Notes: generated from the letters alone by a model not told the origin. A stretch of 64,000 nt of DNA from Heliocidaris erythrogramma (GCA_025617745.1 CM046859.1:22692006-22756005), one strand, 5' to 3'. Counted from the first letter of the stretch, positions 1 to 12,135 are shown. Numbers and translations are program-made.

Positions 1-96
1 CCTCAACTGCATTTTCCATTTTTTATTCGTGTATGAAATATAGTTTGTTAATGTTTCTATGTTTTCCCCCATAATCTACCGGCTTCCGAATTCCAA

Positions 97-106
97 TCTC
101 TCTCTC

Positions 107-158
<52 letters not shown>
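97..158. repeat. (CT)n microsatellite
   Basis: Nearly uninterrupted CT dinucleotide run, broken only by one GT near 109. The Ser/Leu-rich open frame across it is a product of the repeat and not a gene. Confidence 0.95.
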
Positions 159-159
<1 letters not shown>

Positions 160-596
160 CCCCCTCTCTTTATTCTCTGTAGATAATGTTAGCTTATTCC
201 TAGACAGCTTCATGATAGATTTTGCGCATTGTAAGTCGAGACTGAAGAAGCGTACTTGTCCATTTCCTTTCGTCCTCGAACATCTGTTAGTCTGTTTCCG
301 ATTTGCCCCATTGAGTATTTGAATGTCAGAGCATGCCTGAGACCATTCATTTTTCAGATTAAAGGATTGAGTTGCTGCTATTAGCTAGATTGGTACTGGA
401 TAATGGCGAATTTAAGGGGGCAAAGCTTGCTCCTTGCCCTGTTCAAGTATCGGACCTAAGAGGCACCTTAAACATTGTGATAACCCTTACTTCTTTGATA
501 ATCGGAAAATTTTCACGATTGTGCCCCCCCCCTTTTTTTAATAAAAATCCTGCATCCGCCCCAGGTACAGTACACTAAGGCATGTGTTCAATCAGT

Positions 597-905
597 TGAT
601 CATTAACGTCCAGGATTACCATCTACATTGTACATGTTACAAATGGGGCCCCATTCTAGATTCGAACCAAGGAGCTTCAGGACACACAGATGAAGGAAAT
701 ACTGAGGGTTTATGTTTTGCACTGTAAAATGGTACCAGTCCAGTGTGCAAATTTGAACCTCAGTAGATGCAACCTGGACGTAGCCAGATGTGTGTGTAAT
801 CACTTATGATTAACGTCCAAAATTGTCTAGAATACGTCGATCTGACAAACGGATCCCAGTCTAGATTCGAACCTAGGGCCTTCGGCGTAAACAGATATTA
901 GCAGC
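597..905 (-). repeat. Two related SINE-like units with tRNA-like B-box motifs
   Basis: Two stretches (about 600-690 and 805-880) share the same order of motifs: ATTAACGTCCA, then a segment ending TCTAGATTCGAACC. Read on the minus strand, GGTTCGAATCTAGA resembles the polymerase III B box (GGTTCGANNCC). This suggests two copies of one tRNA-derived element in the same orientation about 205 bp apart. No convincing A box or full tRNA fold is visible, so these are decayed or truncated copies. They could also be an unrelated tandem duplication. Confidence 0.4.
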
Positions 906-2042
906 ACCCCTTTTGCTTCTTTGGTAGTTTATTTTAGATCGACTGCTGAAAAATTCCATCAAAATATTGTTTTGAACGTAGATTCTACCCTCTCATGATT
1001 GTGATAAGCTTTCACGTGTTATACATTGTTTTTCCCCATACTTAGTCAAAGTAATCCAAATACATGTCTTCCAATATGTACAATGAAGTGGTTACAATTC
1101 TTAAGATTGCATTTTAACAAATCAATATTGTAGGTTATTTCAGGAACTAATTCAAAAGTCCAACAAACAATATTTTATCATAGTTAGCCCCGTTAACCAC
1201 GTCATCGACCACGTAAGCCCTTTTTACCATCATTTTAAAGTGTCTGACAGAACCAGGATTACTCGAATGAACCCTTAGCTCCGTACTTCCAAGCTGATCT
1301 AAGCTAACAACCACTACGAGTGGTGATTATTCAACATGAGTGTTTGGAAGCATCTTTAGTGATAAATCAGACGGTTTATTTTAGCAACCACGGTATACAC
1401 CAAGGGTTTACGCGAGACTGCATACGTAAACATGTTGACGATGGCGGGAGTCTACCCGCCGTTGATTAAAATTGGACAGTTATTAATGAGAGGAATTTTG
1501 CATTAATCTTATCAAAAGACTCTCCTGGTAATTATGTACAGTGCTTTTAGCAATAGTTTTTCTTGACTGGCAACTGACAACTGGCGGGGTGCTTCTGGAT
1601 GATATATATCCATTTCATGACATCTGGTTTTGCTTGACTGCTGAGAGAATTAACGCCGATGAAGTAAATGGCAACATAAAGACTTTAGTTTAGCTTTCAT
1701 TTTAATAAGGAATACATTAGTGATTACATGATGCAAATTTCAGAAAAAAAAGGGTTCAGTGTATTTTCAACTCGATAGGCTAACTGCCATCATAGTATAA
1801 TTCAAAGTATAGCTCAGTGTGTAAGAGAGGTATAGCGGCGTTGAATGCCCTTAAAGGATACCAATGAGCAAAAAACATTTTGCTCTGTATGTTACAGATT
1901 CCATCATTTAATATACTAAATTCAAAATATAGGCTTCATAATACTTCTATAAAGAGATATTGCAAGTTTGATTACACTCTCTATAAGTATAAAAGCGACT
2001 CGAGAGTATACTCGACGCACCCGTACGCGCTCTCTAAGATAA
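906..2042. other. AT-rich intergenic or intronic sequence, no feature seen
   Basis: No convincing exon, RNA gene or repeat family member is recognisable. Open frames are short and lack codon-bias or motif support. Confidence 0.5.
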
Positions 2043-2048
2043 GAACTT

Positions 2049-2082
2049 GCGCGGAACCCAAATCGGGAGTTCGGTTCCGCGC
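2049..2082. other. GC-rich hairpin (10-bp perfect stem)
   Basis: GCGCGGAACC (2049-2058) pairs perfectly with GGTTCCGCGC (2073-2082) around a 14-nt loop, inside an otherwise AT-rich region. It could be a relic of a palindromic transposon end. No function can be assigned. Confidence 0.6.
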
Positions 2083-2089
2083 GAACTCC

Positions 2090-2833
2090 TTCCTTCATAC
2101 TCCTAAACTATTGATCTACAGGAAGCCAGATAAAGTTCTGTGAGGTTAAGGTTATACTTTCTAGCGGTATGCAAATTAGTTTTTTTTTCAGGTGGTTGTA
2201 CTGTACTCTTTAAGGGGAACTGGCCTGGGGGGGGGGGTACATTTCTTATTCAATCCATGAAAATGTCAATTGAAATTGTCACCGATTAAGGAGAGGGTGT
2301 AGGAGGGGATACTATCTCTTATTCATGTTTCTTTTTCCCCTCTCACTTTCTTATCTTCCCCCCTTTTCCGCCATTCGATTGGGGTGGGTACGTTGCCCCT
2401 GCCCCTGTAGCTATGCCACAGAGGAGGTACGAATCCAATTGAGGTATATAGGACTAATGAGTGAACTCCTTGATAGGACCAGTTAGTTATCTGTGACGTT
2501 TTATAAATGAACATGAATGCTGAATGATATATACTCTGTAAAGAATGTTCAGTATAAAATGCCCAAGATGAGGGTATTAATTTGTCCGATGTACTATATC
2601 TAACTCAATAAAATGGGAGAATTCAGACAGCTATAATTTGATGACTAACCAATAAAACTGATTGATATATATCAAGTTGCGTAGGGCCAGTCAAAGGTGG
2701 GCCGCAAATGTCTTAATAGGTTATATTTGTATAGCTTTTTTTTTCATGAGTGCGATTATCAATATTTGAATCTTTGGAACTGTGTATTACATGTCAAGAA
2801 TGATATGTTGTGTAATTGTTTTCTCATGTTCCT
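2090..2833. other. Unassigned sequence with a G10 run and possible transposon remnant
   Basis: A G-run lies near 2228-2237. Around 2380-2425 a C/G-rich segment contains TAGCTATGCCACAG, similar to the GCTACGCCACTG end seen at 29921-29932. It may be a decayed terminus of the same family. Nothing else is recognisable. Confidence 0.3.
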
Positions 2834-3040
2834 TTTCCTTGTCTTCAACCCACTTCTCCTCTCTTTCTTTGTTCTTCTTTCTCTCTCCTTCTCCCCTCAT
2901 TGTTTCTCTGTCAGTCTCTGTCTCTGTCACTGTGTGTCTCTCTCTCTGTCTCTCTCTCTGTCTCTCTCTTTTTCTGTGTCAGCTTATGCCTGTCTCCCTG
3001 TCTCTTTATCTATATATTTTTCTATCGGGGGGGGGGGGCG
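2834..3040. repeat. Pyrimidine-rich (CT/TGTCTC) low-complexity tract ending in poly-G
   Basis: TCTCTGTCTC-type simple repeat over about 160 bp, followed by a G run at about 3027-3038. The three overlapping Ser/Leu/Cys-rich plus-strand open frames here are shadows of this tract. Confidence 0.9.
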
Positions 3041-3164
3041 TTCCCCTCTGCTCCACCGCCGGCTCTACGACATCACTTGGGATTAGATTTAAGGGTGGTT
3101 TCATGGAGAATGTCATGGCTAATGTACTATTGATTGAAGTGGTAACGGACTGGAAATAGTTCAA

Positions 3165-4490
3165 CCGTCTACCGTATGAGCAGCATGTTCGGCAGCGTGA
3201 TGATCCTAACCCCGCAGAAATTAGGGATAATTCGCTTCTAGCCATGCAAGATAGTCACTTAGAATTCCTAGTATGTACCTGACCTAATTAAGACCCTGGT
3301 TGACATGTCGTGGTATCGTCCGATGTCTAGAGGAGCAACATGAGTAAAGATTGAGATGATTTAGTTGTCATGGTAGCGGAAGGATGTATAGAAAGTTGGA
3401 GGGTCGGGCTGAGACTGGAAGAAGAAAGCGAGTATAGAGTTTATACAGATGAAGAAAAGAGAGCTGAAAGCTATTTTCGGATTAGAAATCAGAAATTAGA
3501 CATGATTCGCATCGAGTCATGCGGGATAGTCATTGACCTGACCTGATTAAGACCCTGGTAGAAATGTCGCGGCAACGTCCGGTGTCTAGAGGAGCAACAT
3601 GGGTAAAGAGAGAGAGATGATTGAATTATCATGGTAACGGAAGGATGTACAGAGAGATGGAGGGTCGGGCTAAGATTGGAAGAGGAAAGCGAGTATGGAA
3701 TTCATGCGGATGGGAAAAAAGAGATGAAGGTTTATGTTAAAATAAATGAAAGAATTAGAAATCAGCAATTAGAGTAATGTGCAGATTGCAGAGATGAGGA
3801 AGGATGTACAGAAAGATGAAAATTCAGGCTAAGATTGGAATCGGTCATACAGGTAGAGATGAATATTATGTTATAATAAATGAAAAAAATAGAAATCAGA
3901 AATTAGTGATTATTCGTTTCTAGTCGAGTCATTTAGGATAGACTGGACATTCAACCGAAGTTCGGCAGCGTGATGGCTCCAATGTTAGGGATAATGCAGT
4001 TCTATAGTCATGCAGGATAGTGACTTAAGATTAAGATCCTGCATGGAAGACATGGTATAACGTCCAATATCTACATTAGCAACACGGGTAAGAGAAAGAG
4101 AGAGAGAGAGAGAGATGAATTTTCATGGTAATGGAAATATGTACAGAGAGATGGAGGGTCAGGCTGAGATTGAAAGAAGTAAGCAATTATGGGTTTTTTT
4201 TTAAAGATGAGGAAAGAGAGAAGAAATCAAAGAAAATTAGAATTCAGAGAGTAGACATGATAGAAATCCAGCCAAACAAGAAAGTCACTTAGGATTCCTA
4301 TAGTATATACCTGACCTGATTAAGACCCTGGTAAAAATGTGGTATCGTCCTATGTCTAGAGAAGCAATATGGATTAGAGTGAGAGAGAAAGATGATTGAG
4401 TTCTCATGGTAATATAGAGATGTAAAGAGAGTTTTATGGTTATTCTAAAAGAGAGAGAGAAAGAGAGTGAGAGGGGGAGGGAGAAAAGTG
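3165..4490. repeat. Degenerate tandem repeat, unit about 270 bp, four to five copies
   Basis: The blocks GACCTGATTAAGACCCTGGT, TGTCTAGAGGAGCAACATG, GGATGTACAGAGAGATGGAG and TAGAAATCAGAAATTAGA recur in the same order. Copies run from about 3245, 3518, 3780 (partial), 4005 and 4275. The phrase GTTCGGCAGCGTGATG recurs at about 3187 and 3960. Copies differ by many substitutions and by variable GA-rich insertions (for example 4090-4115), so the array is old. No protein or RNA function is evident. Confidence 0.75.
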
Positions 4491-4638
4491 TGCGGTGGTA
4501 CATTATATTTTACTATTACTAAGCAAAGAAATCCTTAAAATGTATGTTATCAACATATGTATATCTTTAATACCAAATCAAATATTCAGGAGTACCTTTA
4601 TAGGTACTTCACAGGGGCCGCTTAGCATTTTTGAAAGT

Positions 4639-4658
4639 GGGGGGGGGGGGGGGGGGGT
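4639..4658. repeat. Homopolymer G20
   Basis: Uninterrupted run of about 20 G on the plus strand. Similar long G or C runs occur at 12421-12434, 13370-13387, 27268-27282, 33858-33875 and 59753-59771. Confidence 0.95.
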
Positions 4659-4659
4659 T

Positions 4660-6070
4660 GATCTGATTTCACTGGCCCATGGTTCATCCCTTTTGGAGCC
4701 CTAAATTTTATGTTGTGTGAGTATGCGATAAATAAAAAAAATCATAATTGGAAATTTTTGCTTATGTGAAAAGGATTACAATTTGCTTTTAAGTAAGTAA
4801 TAAATTAGACTCGAAAGAATGCATAATTTTTAAAGTTATTGTTGACCGTTACTTGTACATGTACTTGCGTTTAATATTATGTAAGTCTGCAAAAGGGATG
4901 AAGTACCTTTAATGTATGAAGGAGGACAAGCTTCTTTTGCTTGTGTATAAGGACGTTGTAGCCTCACAATTATCACGCTATTCGATCGTGATTAAATCAT
5001 GCACGCGAACAAGAGGTGCTGACTATAGTCTAAAAGGGTTGTAATTTCTGTTTTCACTCCTCATTTGTTAATATTCCCCTTAAAGAGGGGAAAACTTCGC
5101 AACACCTTAGAATTGATTGTATTTTACTATTTTATCAACTGAAATTAAAGAACCTTGTCGAAGAAAGCGTATTCTAAAATTATAAATCACCCTATAACAT
5201 TTTGTTCATACATAATTAATTGTTATTCCACGGCAATAATAATGAAAGTTGAATAGAGAATACACACTTAATAGAACAAGGTAAATAGATCATAACATAT
5301 GAAATATACATGTACATCATTTCTTTTAGTAGTAATTTAACTCCCACATCGATAAACATGTTTGCAATATTGAAGGCTCAATTAGTTCTCCCCTGCCCCG
5401 AGATAACACAACCTTACTTCGGTTAACATGTGCCTTTTTCTTTCAGACTGCATTAGTAATGACAGAGGTTATTTCGAGTTCTAATTCCTTAAATGCACGC
5501 TGATGTCGTCTGACAAACCGGTACGTGAGGAGAGTACGGTATCAATACGACGCTTCCTGAGTTCAAACCTCAATCCACTGATGCGCAAACAATAAAATAC
5601 ATAGATATATCCATAGACGAAATTTATACCACTTTGTTTCACATGCATTAAATCTAATAACCTCAATATCAATGCCACTGTTGAACATGATAAACCTGAT
5701 TCGGTGACGCGTTAAAGGTTGTGAAAATGTGATGAAACTGTGATGAGGAACACATGCATGCACGCACACTCCCGAACTTAAACACACACCCACGCGTACA
5801 TAAGAAGAAAAATGCCAGGATGTAGTGAGAAGTACCCCTTATTATTCGATAAGTTAGGGGATATGTGTGAGCTCCTCATACAGATTAAAAATGTTGAATT
5901 GTTAGATCCTAAATTTTAATATATCAGCGTATTACACTAACCAATATTCAACATTAATGATTATATAATATTGGGAAGGCAAGGGGGTAATTGGTACAAA
6001 TGTACTGATGATTGTTACGTCAAGTCATCTATCCATACATAATTGATGGTTGTTGTTTTTTAAATCAAGA
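4660..6070. other. AT-rich sequence, nothing recognised
   Basis: Only a minor 7-bp-stem hairpin at 5074-5092 (TTCCCCT / AGGGGAA) stands out. No exon, RNA gene or known repeat seen. Confidence 0.5.
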
Positions 6071-6077
6071 TATAACA

Positions 6078-6140
6078 TTGTTCAATATACAATATACAAT
6101 ATACAATATTACAATATTACAATATGGAATACACAATATG
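6078..6140. repeat. Short ATACA/ATTACA minisatellite
   Basis: Tandem AATATACA units grade into AATATTACA units over about 60 bp. Confidence 0.85.
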
Positions 6141-7899
6141 CAGTAAAGATCAAATAATATGCAACATGCCATATACACTATTCACAGAATACAAAGAAAA
6201 AGAAAACAACAAATAAAGACAAGAAAAGACAAAGATACAATCAGTAAAACTAAAAAGGTTTGTTTTATATCATTCAGCCCCATATATGATTCACTGCAAA
6301 ACCTTTTTCCTTTTATAACAAAAATATTGTTTGTAGCTACCAGAGGAAATCTATGTAACCTCTTATCTTGTAATTAAGATAAGCATTTTCATGATAAAGA
6401 ATTTTTACTTGTATTTTTTGTTATGTAATGCTAATCCCATTATGCGCTTCATAAGTTCATCTTTATTCATTATCATTACCTCGCAGGAATTACATTTGAT
6501 AGAACTCTTTTTCTCACTTTTCATTTGCATATTTTGAAATGAAGTAGACTCCACGTCGATGCTATTTCCAGCATTCTTACCACAACCATCTGAACTTTCC
6601 CTTTAAGTCTCAACAATCTCTCTGTTTAACTTCCGATTTCATATTATCGATTTTTTGTGGGCAAAAAATAATCTTCATATTTTGTCAGACTGCTATTTTA
6701 TGCTTTTCATCCGCCCGTCGTATTTCCATCTCAACACTTGTATGCGATGCTAATGTACATGGTAATGCAGTTATTCAAGTTACCAAGTAACGGCTAAAGC
6801 GAAAATCAATATCTACATAGAAGCGTTTGTGCGGGAGACGACAACAAATCTAATTTGGTGTTTTCAAGTATAGTACGACAAAATAACTTGTCAAAATGAA
6901 GGGCTCTATCATTTATTTACTTTTTACAACTGGAAACATGTTGTAAAGTTTATAACAAATGATATACAGAGGACAAGACGTTAGTTATAACAGGTATTCA
7001 CACTTTGTTTAATGGAGCTATGATTTATGTTCATATACATGCGTGAAGATAAAATTCATTGTTCTACTAAATACATCTGTCCAGTAATGAACTGTTTGGA
7101 ACCGTAATTTGCCGATACTTATACATTTTTAATTCAACACTTTATATCATGTATAGTATAAATATTTTTTGTAAAGATGTGTCTGAGTGGCACAGACTGA
7201 ATTCTCAGCTTACAAATGCATGGGCAATAAACAAAAAGCAAAGAGAAGGAGAGAGAGAGAGGGGGGGGGGCAGTTATATGTGGCCAATCTATAGGGACAA
7301 GGTAAACAAAAAAAACTGTTAAAGACAAAAATACTTGTACAAAAGGCAAGAACATAACGAAGAAGAAATAGTATTGGAGATTGAAGCACAAGTCGATATA
7401 AGGATATAAAATATTATATTCCACATACTAAGAATCCTGCTGTTAGATTGGTCAAAAGGTAATCACGTGATAAAGCGTAGTTTTTCCATCGATCTCCATC
7501 TTAGTGGATATCGCATCGTACGCACGGCTCTATGCGAGCAGTTGATGCGGCCGCGCGACCAAAATTAGGAGCCCTCACTCAAGCACAGTATACGGGACCG
7601 CGTGGGACATAACGTGGGACATCGTCCGCTGTGTATACGCCTGAATGTATACACTATCTTTCTTCAGCTTTGCTTCGGAAAGATAGCTACATCCAGATCG
7701 CCTCGGAAGTGATAGTCTGTCCCATCACTTCACCAACGGTAATTATTTGCTTAATACTGCAAGAAATAATACAGAGAGGTATAAATATCAAAAGCAGTAA
7801 AAAGAAATTTTCGGTATTGCACTTTTATTGGTTCCGCATTATCATTCATGCATTCATTGTGTATCATTCTGCGTAGATACCCTAAAGTTTTTAACATTT
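6141..7899. other. Mostly AT-rich unassigned sequence
   Basis: Contains a GA/G run at about 7248-7270. A short GC-richer patch at about 7490-7620 has several CpGs and a GCGGCCGC NotI-type site near 7548. No splice-bounded coding exon could be defined and no RNA gene was recognised. Confidence 0.4.
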
Positions 7900-8986
7900 T
7901 ACACTCTTAAAAATGGGGGGTCGCATATTGCGTGGTCGAATTTATTCGACCACGTTTCGGGGTTGTTTTCGATCAATAATGCTCCCGCTGCATTAAAATG
8001 ACCAGTTTTAATGCACTCTAAAAAAGGACTGGTCAAAAAATGTACCAATGCGATTGGTCAACACCATATGGGTTATTTCCAAAAATATGTTGGTCACAAT
8101 GTTCCAATTTCACTGGTTAATCACTAACCATTTGAAATATTGCTTATTCATCAGCAAAGTATTGGTCCGACTTCTACTTGGTTAAACGTTGGGCCATTGT
8201 CATGAATATTCATGATGTATCCTGAATACCCATGAGCAACCGTAAACAACCAGAATTTATATATATAAATGACACTTGATTTTTAAGTTTTTATGCAATG
8301 ATTGCACTTTGAAATGTGATGAAAAATGTATGTATACTAATTATTATGTTGTACATATTCAAACATGTAATTAGGTTTAAGATCTAAAAATCTACATTAG
8401 TAAATTAAATTAAAATCTTTAACCACTTTTAGCAAACACCGCAATACAGTCCCTATATAATAAAGTAAAGGTTTTCAGGATACATAGGTGTAGGATAGGT
8501 GTAGGATGTAGGACTATAATAGGAGTAGGGTTAAAGTAGGATGATAGGGGTATGATAATGCTATACGATAGGAGAGGATCGGTTATAGGTCATAGTGAGC
8601 AAAATATACAAAATATGTTATGTTATGATATTACTTGACATTAGCTTCTTTTTTTTAATCTTTGAAACGTGGATGGTACACGCGCATCCGGCAGAAGTAT
8701 CAACCCCGTCCGACGGGAAATGACCACGTTGCGTGGTCGGAAGAAATGACCCCGTACGTTTTGACAGGGTTATAAGGTAATGATCATTAGTATGCGGGGT
8801 CAAGTTATGCAGAAATGACCACACAATCGTGGTTAAATTTTGACCACATTCGGGGTCGAAATGTAACCACGCTACGTGGTTACTTTGGGTTACCCCGCAC
8901 GGGGTTTGTGCATAGTTGATCCCGCATGCGGGGTCATTAGTAACCCCGTTTGGGGTTATTTTTGACCACGCATTTTTAAGAGTGTA
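7900..8986. mobile_element. Non-autonomous TIR element with arrays of GACCACG/ACCCCG hairpins
   Basis: The stretch is bounded by perfect 16-bp inverted repeats: TACACTCTTAAAAATG at 7900-7915 and its complement at 8971-8986. The TA at each outer edge may be the target duplication. The left arm has a perfect 10-bp-stem hairpin (7931-7954). The right arm carries a series of short hairpins: 8705-8717, 8722-8738, 8863-8883 (9-bp stem), 8892-8905, 8918-8935 and 8942-8957. All are built from TGACCACG or ACCCCG words. The centre has repeated TGGTC/ACCA motifs. There is no transposase ORF, so mobility would need an enzyme supplied in trans. The superfamily is not assigned; a TA target suggests mariner-like only weakly. 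Confidence 0.75.
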
Positions 8987-9310
8987 GCAAGTACTATATT
9001 TTGTTTGGAATTACGTCATACGAGACCTGGTGAGAGAAATGCACTTCAAATTCGTACGGAGACATGCGCAATAACATCCATTACATGGATGAATTCAGGT
9101 TGATTTGAAATCGGAATTTCTGTGTCACAGATATAGATCGCCTCCAGTGGTTATGACTACTCAGTTATTGTTATTTGGTTTCTTATTTTTTATTTCCTAT
9201 TTATTAATCTATCTATCTATCTATTCATTCATTTGATTATTCATCACAATCCGTTTCAAACAGAGTAGCACTTTAACAACAAATATTGCTCTTCAAACGC
9301 ATGTCCAAAC

Positions 9311-9523
9311 GGGGTAACCTCGCTAGTCATAAGGACCGCTATCCATAACGCATGACTAAATGAATAGCGGTTTTCTATGAATAGCGAGCAAACAATAGAC
9401 AAATTACCTCGCTATTCACAAGGACCTCCATTCATAAGGACCACTATTCCTAACTATTCATAAGGACCGCTATTCATAACGCGTAAAATGAATAGCGGTC
9501 CTTATGAATAACGAGCGGACCCC
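9311..9523. mobile_element. MITE with 8-bp target-site duplication (hAT-like)
   Basis: A 213-bp palindromic element is flanked on both sides by GTCCAAAC (9303-9310 and 9524-9531), a perfect 8-bp duplication. Its ends are complementary: GGGGTAACCTCGCT on the left and the complement of GGGGTCCGCTCG on the right. The interior is made of CTATTCATAAGGACCGC words in both orientations. An 8-bp duplication is characteristic of hAT-type transposition, but no transposase is present to confirm the class. Confidence 0.85.
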
Positions 9524-9531
9524 GTCCAAAC

Positions 9532-9957
9532 AGCCTTGTTTACATAATAGAAATATTTCATAAACTTTATAGCATAAGTTACAAATAACCGGTAAAATAA
9601 CATGGAGAAAAAGATGATAGCGAATCTGCTAAACAAACGACATAATTATTTACCAAATTTACAACAATTTTCTTGTAGAAAACTGAATTCCAACGACAAA
9701 GTATTTACTCTGAGTGTTTATTATTTACCAGATTGTTTACTTTACCTTTCGGAAGACGATACAAATTATGGTGTACTTAGTTGAATTGACGTACACTTTG
9801 TATAGTGTAGGGATCCTTTAAAGACGATGTTTAGTACCGGCTATGTGATTAAATTGTAATAGAAGCTGTCTAGAAGATATTCTGAATGGTTGATGAAGTT
9901 GTAATCATGGTAATTAGAAAAAGTGAGTATCATGAATACTTATAATGATAGCTACAT
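9532..9957. other. Unassigned sequence
   Basis: AT-rich. The 60-codon open frame starting at 9602 has no recognisable domain, splice context or codon bias and is not called. Confidence 0.4.
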
Positions 9958-10232
9958 TTATATCCACCCCGGGGATCTCCATATGAATACAAAATACTTT
10001 GATCAAACCTGGCTTTTGCCCATGCAGCTGCCCTAAGGTTTTGAATGCATTCAAGGAATAAGTTCCTGCCAGGTTTCTACCATTTTAATACACCTGGGTG
10101 GAGAGTGACAAAATAATGTAGATTATTGTCTTGCCAAAGGACATTAGAGCCGTGGAGGGACTTGAACCGCGAACAATGTGATCCACAGTCATGTCACGGT
10201 GACGTATCAACTAGACCACGAATTTTTAGAAT
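9958..10232 (-). mobile_element. tRNA-derived SINE, minus orientation
   Basis: Minus-strand reading gives an A-box-like GTGGTCTAGTTGA (about 10213-10225), then a B-box-like GGTTCAAGTCCC (about 10160-10171). Next comes the core GTCCTTTGGCAAGACAA and CACTCTCCACCCAGGTG (10084-10145), shared with copies at 36590-36880, 48120-48440 and 51002-51232. The copy is diverged and its 3' end is indistinct. Confidence 0.7.
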
Positions 10233-11090
10233 CATCAAAATTATAATAATTTGACTAATTCTTGCTGAAAATCATAAAACATGAAAAGTAAGGCTCACAT
10301 ATTTGGATTAATGGGGCTACACGAAACTTGTCAAAATTAGCTGTATATATGAAGAGTGAGGGTACATTTCGTGTAATTTAAAGAGCAATTCCAACATGTG
10401 ACATTGAGACGTTAGAATTCTTCAGTATGGGGGGGGGGGGATAAGAAAATCCACAAATTATTTGTTCACTTTCAAGTATTCAACCTACTCTTTAAACTAA
10501 ATAGTCGTTAGACCGGGGGCAGTGACCGCGGTGTAAATCTAAAAAGGCTATTAGCAATAATGAGATAAGTAAGTGTTTATGAGCTGATATGACATCGTAA
10601 CAGCTCCTCTCTCCTCTGTAATGTAGTCGTTAATGGTCATTAAAGATAAGGGGTTCGTGGTGTCTCATAGACAATAACCGAATGAATGTGAAGATGTTGC
10701 GAAATTGCTACCTCCGACATTAAGTTACAGCTGCTTTTGCCTAATTTAAATTTCTAAACATGGTTGCCAGCAAGTTGAATATGCAGGGCGTTAAAAAAAA
10801 TATTGCCATTCTCAATATTATTATTATCGGAGGCAGCAACAGCGGCAGCTGCAGCAGCAGTAGAACGGGTATTTTAGTTGTTATGTTCATTTTATAGACA
10901 GTGCATCTGCTTTATAACATTATGAACAAATATTTTGATTTGTATTTAAGATGGTGTAGTAATCTAAATTTGAATCACAATGATCGCATCTGATTTAGTC
11001 ATTCATATCCACCACATTCACCGTTGAAATCGTCCCCAATTATTATCACTGTCATGACTGTGATGTTGATTTAGTATCCATTTCATTACC
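10233..11090. other. Unassigned sequence with a short AGC repeat
   Basis: A G10 run lies at about 10431-10440 and a small GCAGC cluster at about 10832-10862. No exon or RNA gene recognised. Confidence 0.4.
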
Positions 11091-11119
11091 AGTCCAATTA
11101 TAAGAATACAACGAACATC

Positions 11120-11655
11120 ATCGCGAGAATCGTCATCATCATCAACGTCAACTTCACCACTATTACCACAACCATCATTATCAACAGCAACAGCATCATC
11201 ATCATCTTAATCACTATCAGCGTCATTGTTATTATTGTCTTCGTGTCACCACCATTACCATTCATAACATCATCAGTCTTTGCTGTAGCATAAGTATCAC
11301 CATCCCCATTATCATCACTTTCTATCAACAATGTCATCACCGTCATCATGTTCATCTCCACCATCCCCATCTCCACCATCCCCATCTCCAACATCACCAT
11401 CTCCACCATCACCATCTCCACCATCACCATCTCCACCATCCCCACCATCCCCATCTCCACCATCCCCATCTCCACTATCCCCATCTCCACCATCACCATC
11501 TCCACCATCACCATCTCCACTATCCCCATCTCCATCATCCCCATCTCCACCATCACCATCTCCACTATCCCCATCTCCACCATCACCATCTCCACCATCA
11601 CCATCTCCACCATCACCACCATCACCATTATTATCCTTAGCAGCAGCAGTAGCAC
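11120..11655. repeat. Minisatellite of CCATCTCCA / CCATCACCA units
   Basis: From about 11343 to 11625 the sequence is a 6-bp-based, roughly 12-18-bp-period array of CACCATCCCCATCT-like units. It is flanked on the left (11120-11340) by looser CATCAT/ATCACC repeats. Both strands give long open frames (Ser-Pro, Thr-Ile or Met-Val-Glu repeats) only because the period is a multiple of three. Confidence 0.9.
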
Positions 11656-11734
11656 TGTCGTCTTCCCGTCATAATTGATATCATCGCCGGCATAATAATT
11701 ACAGCTTCGTCAGCGGGGTCATCCCAGTGGACGT

Positions 11735-12135
11735 ACAGACCATGAGACCTACATTGACAATAAGTTCACTAGACAGATATTGACTAACGGTTCGCGCGAC
11801 CGACAGCCCACGAGGGCGACAAAAAACAGAAATACATAAGAAATTATAGGGGGAGGGGAAAGGGTCCACAAGACCGACGCCAACGAGACCGACAGCCCAC
11901 AAGTCAGACGTCCCTCTTGATCGACAAACAAGGAAATACATAAGGGAAGACAGAAAATGTCGGTCTAGTGGGCTGTCGTTCTTTAGGGCTGTTGGCCTAG
12001 CGAACCATAAAAAAGGTTGTCAGAACACCCAAGAGACCTACATTGTCGGTCTCATGAGCTGTCGGTCTCGTGAGCTGTCGGACTCGTGGGATGTCGATCT
12101 CTTGGGCTGTCAGTTTCGTAGGCTTTAGTCTTCGT
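11735..12135. repeat. Inverted array of GACCGACAGCCCA motifs
   Basis: GACCGACAGCCCACGAG-type words appear in forward orientation at about 11799-11815 and 11883-11903. They appear in complementary orientation (GTCGGTCTCGTGAGCTGTCGG) repeatedly at about 11958-12110. The internal segment GAAATACATAAG occurs twice (11830 and 11933). This forms a large imperfect foldback. It may be a decayed hairpin transposon or an inverted minisatellite. The minus-strand open frames inside it are shadows. Confidence 0.75.

Noticed and set aside
11098..11655. 185-codon Met/Val/Glu repeat frame and overlapping plus-strand Ser/Pro frames
   Set aside because: Shadow of the CCATCT minisatellite. Both strands are open simultaneously.
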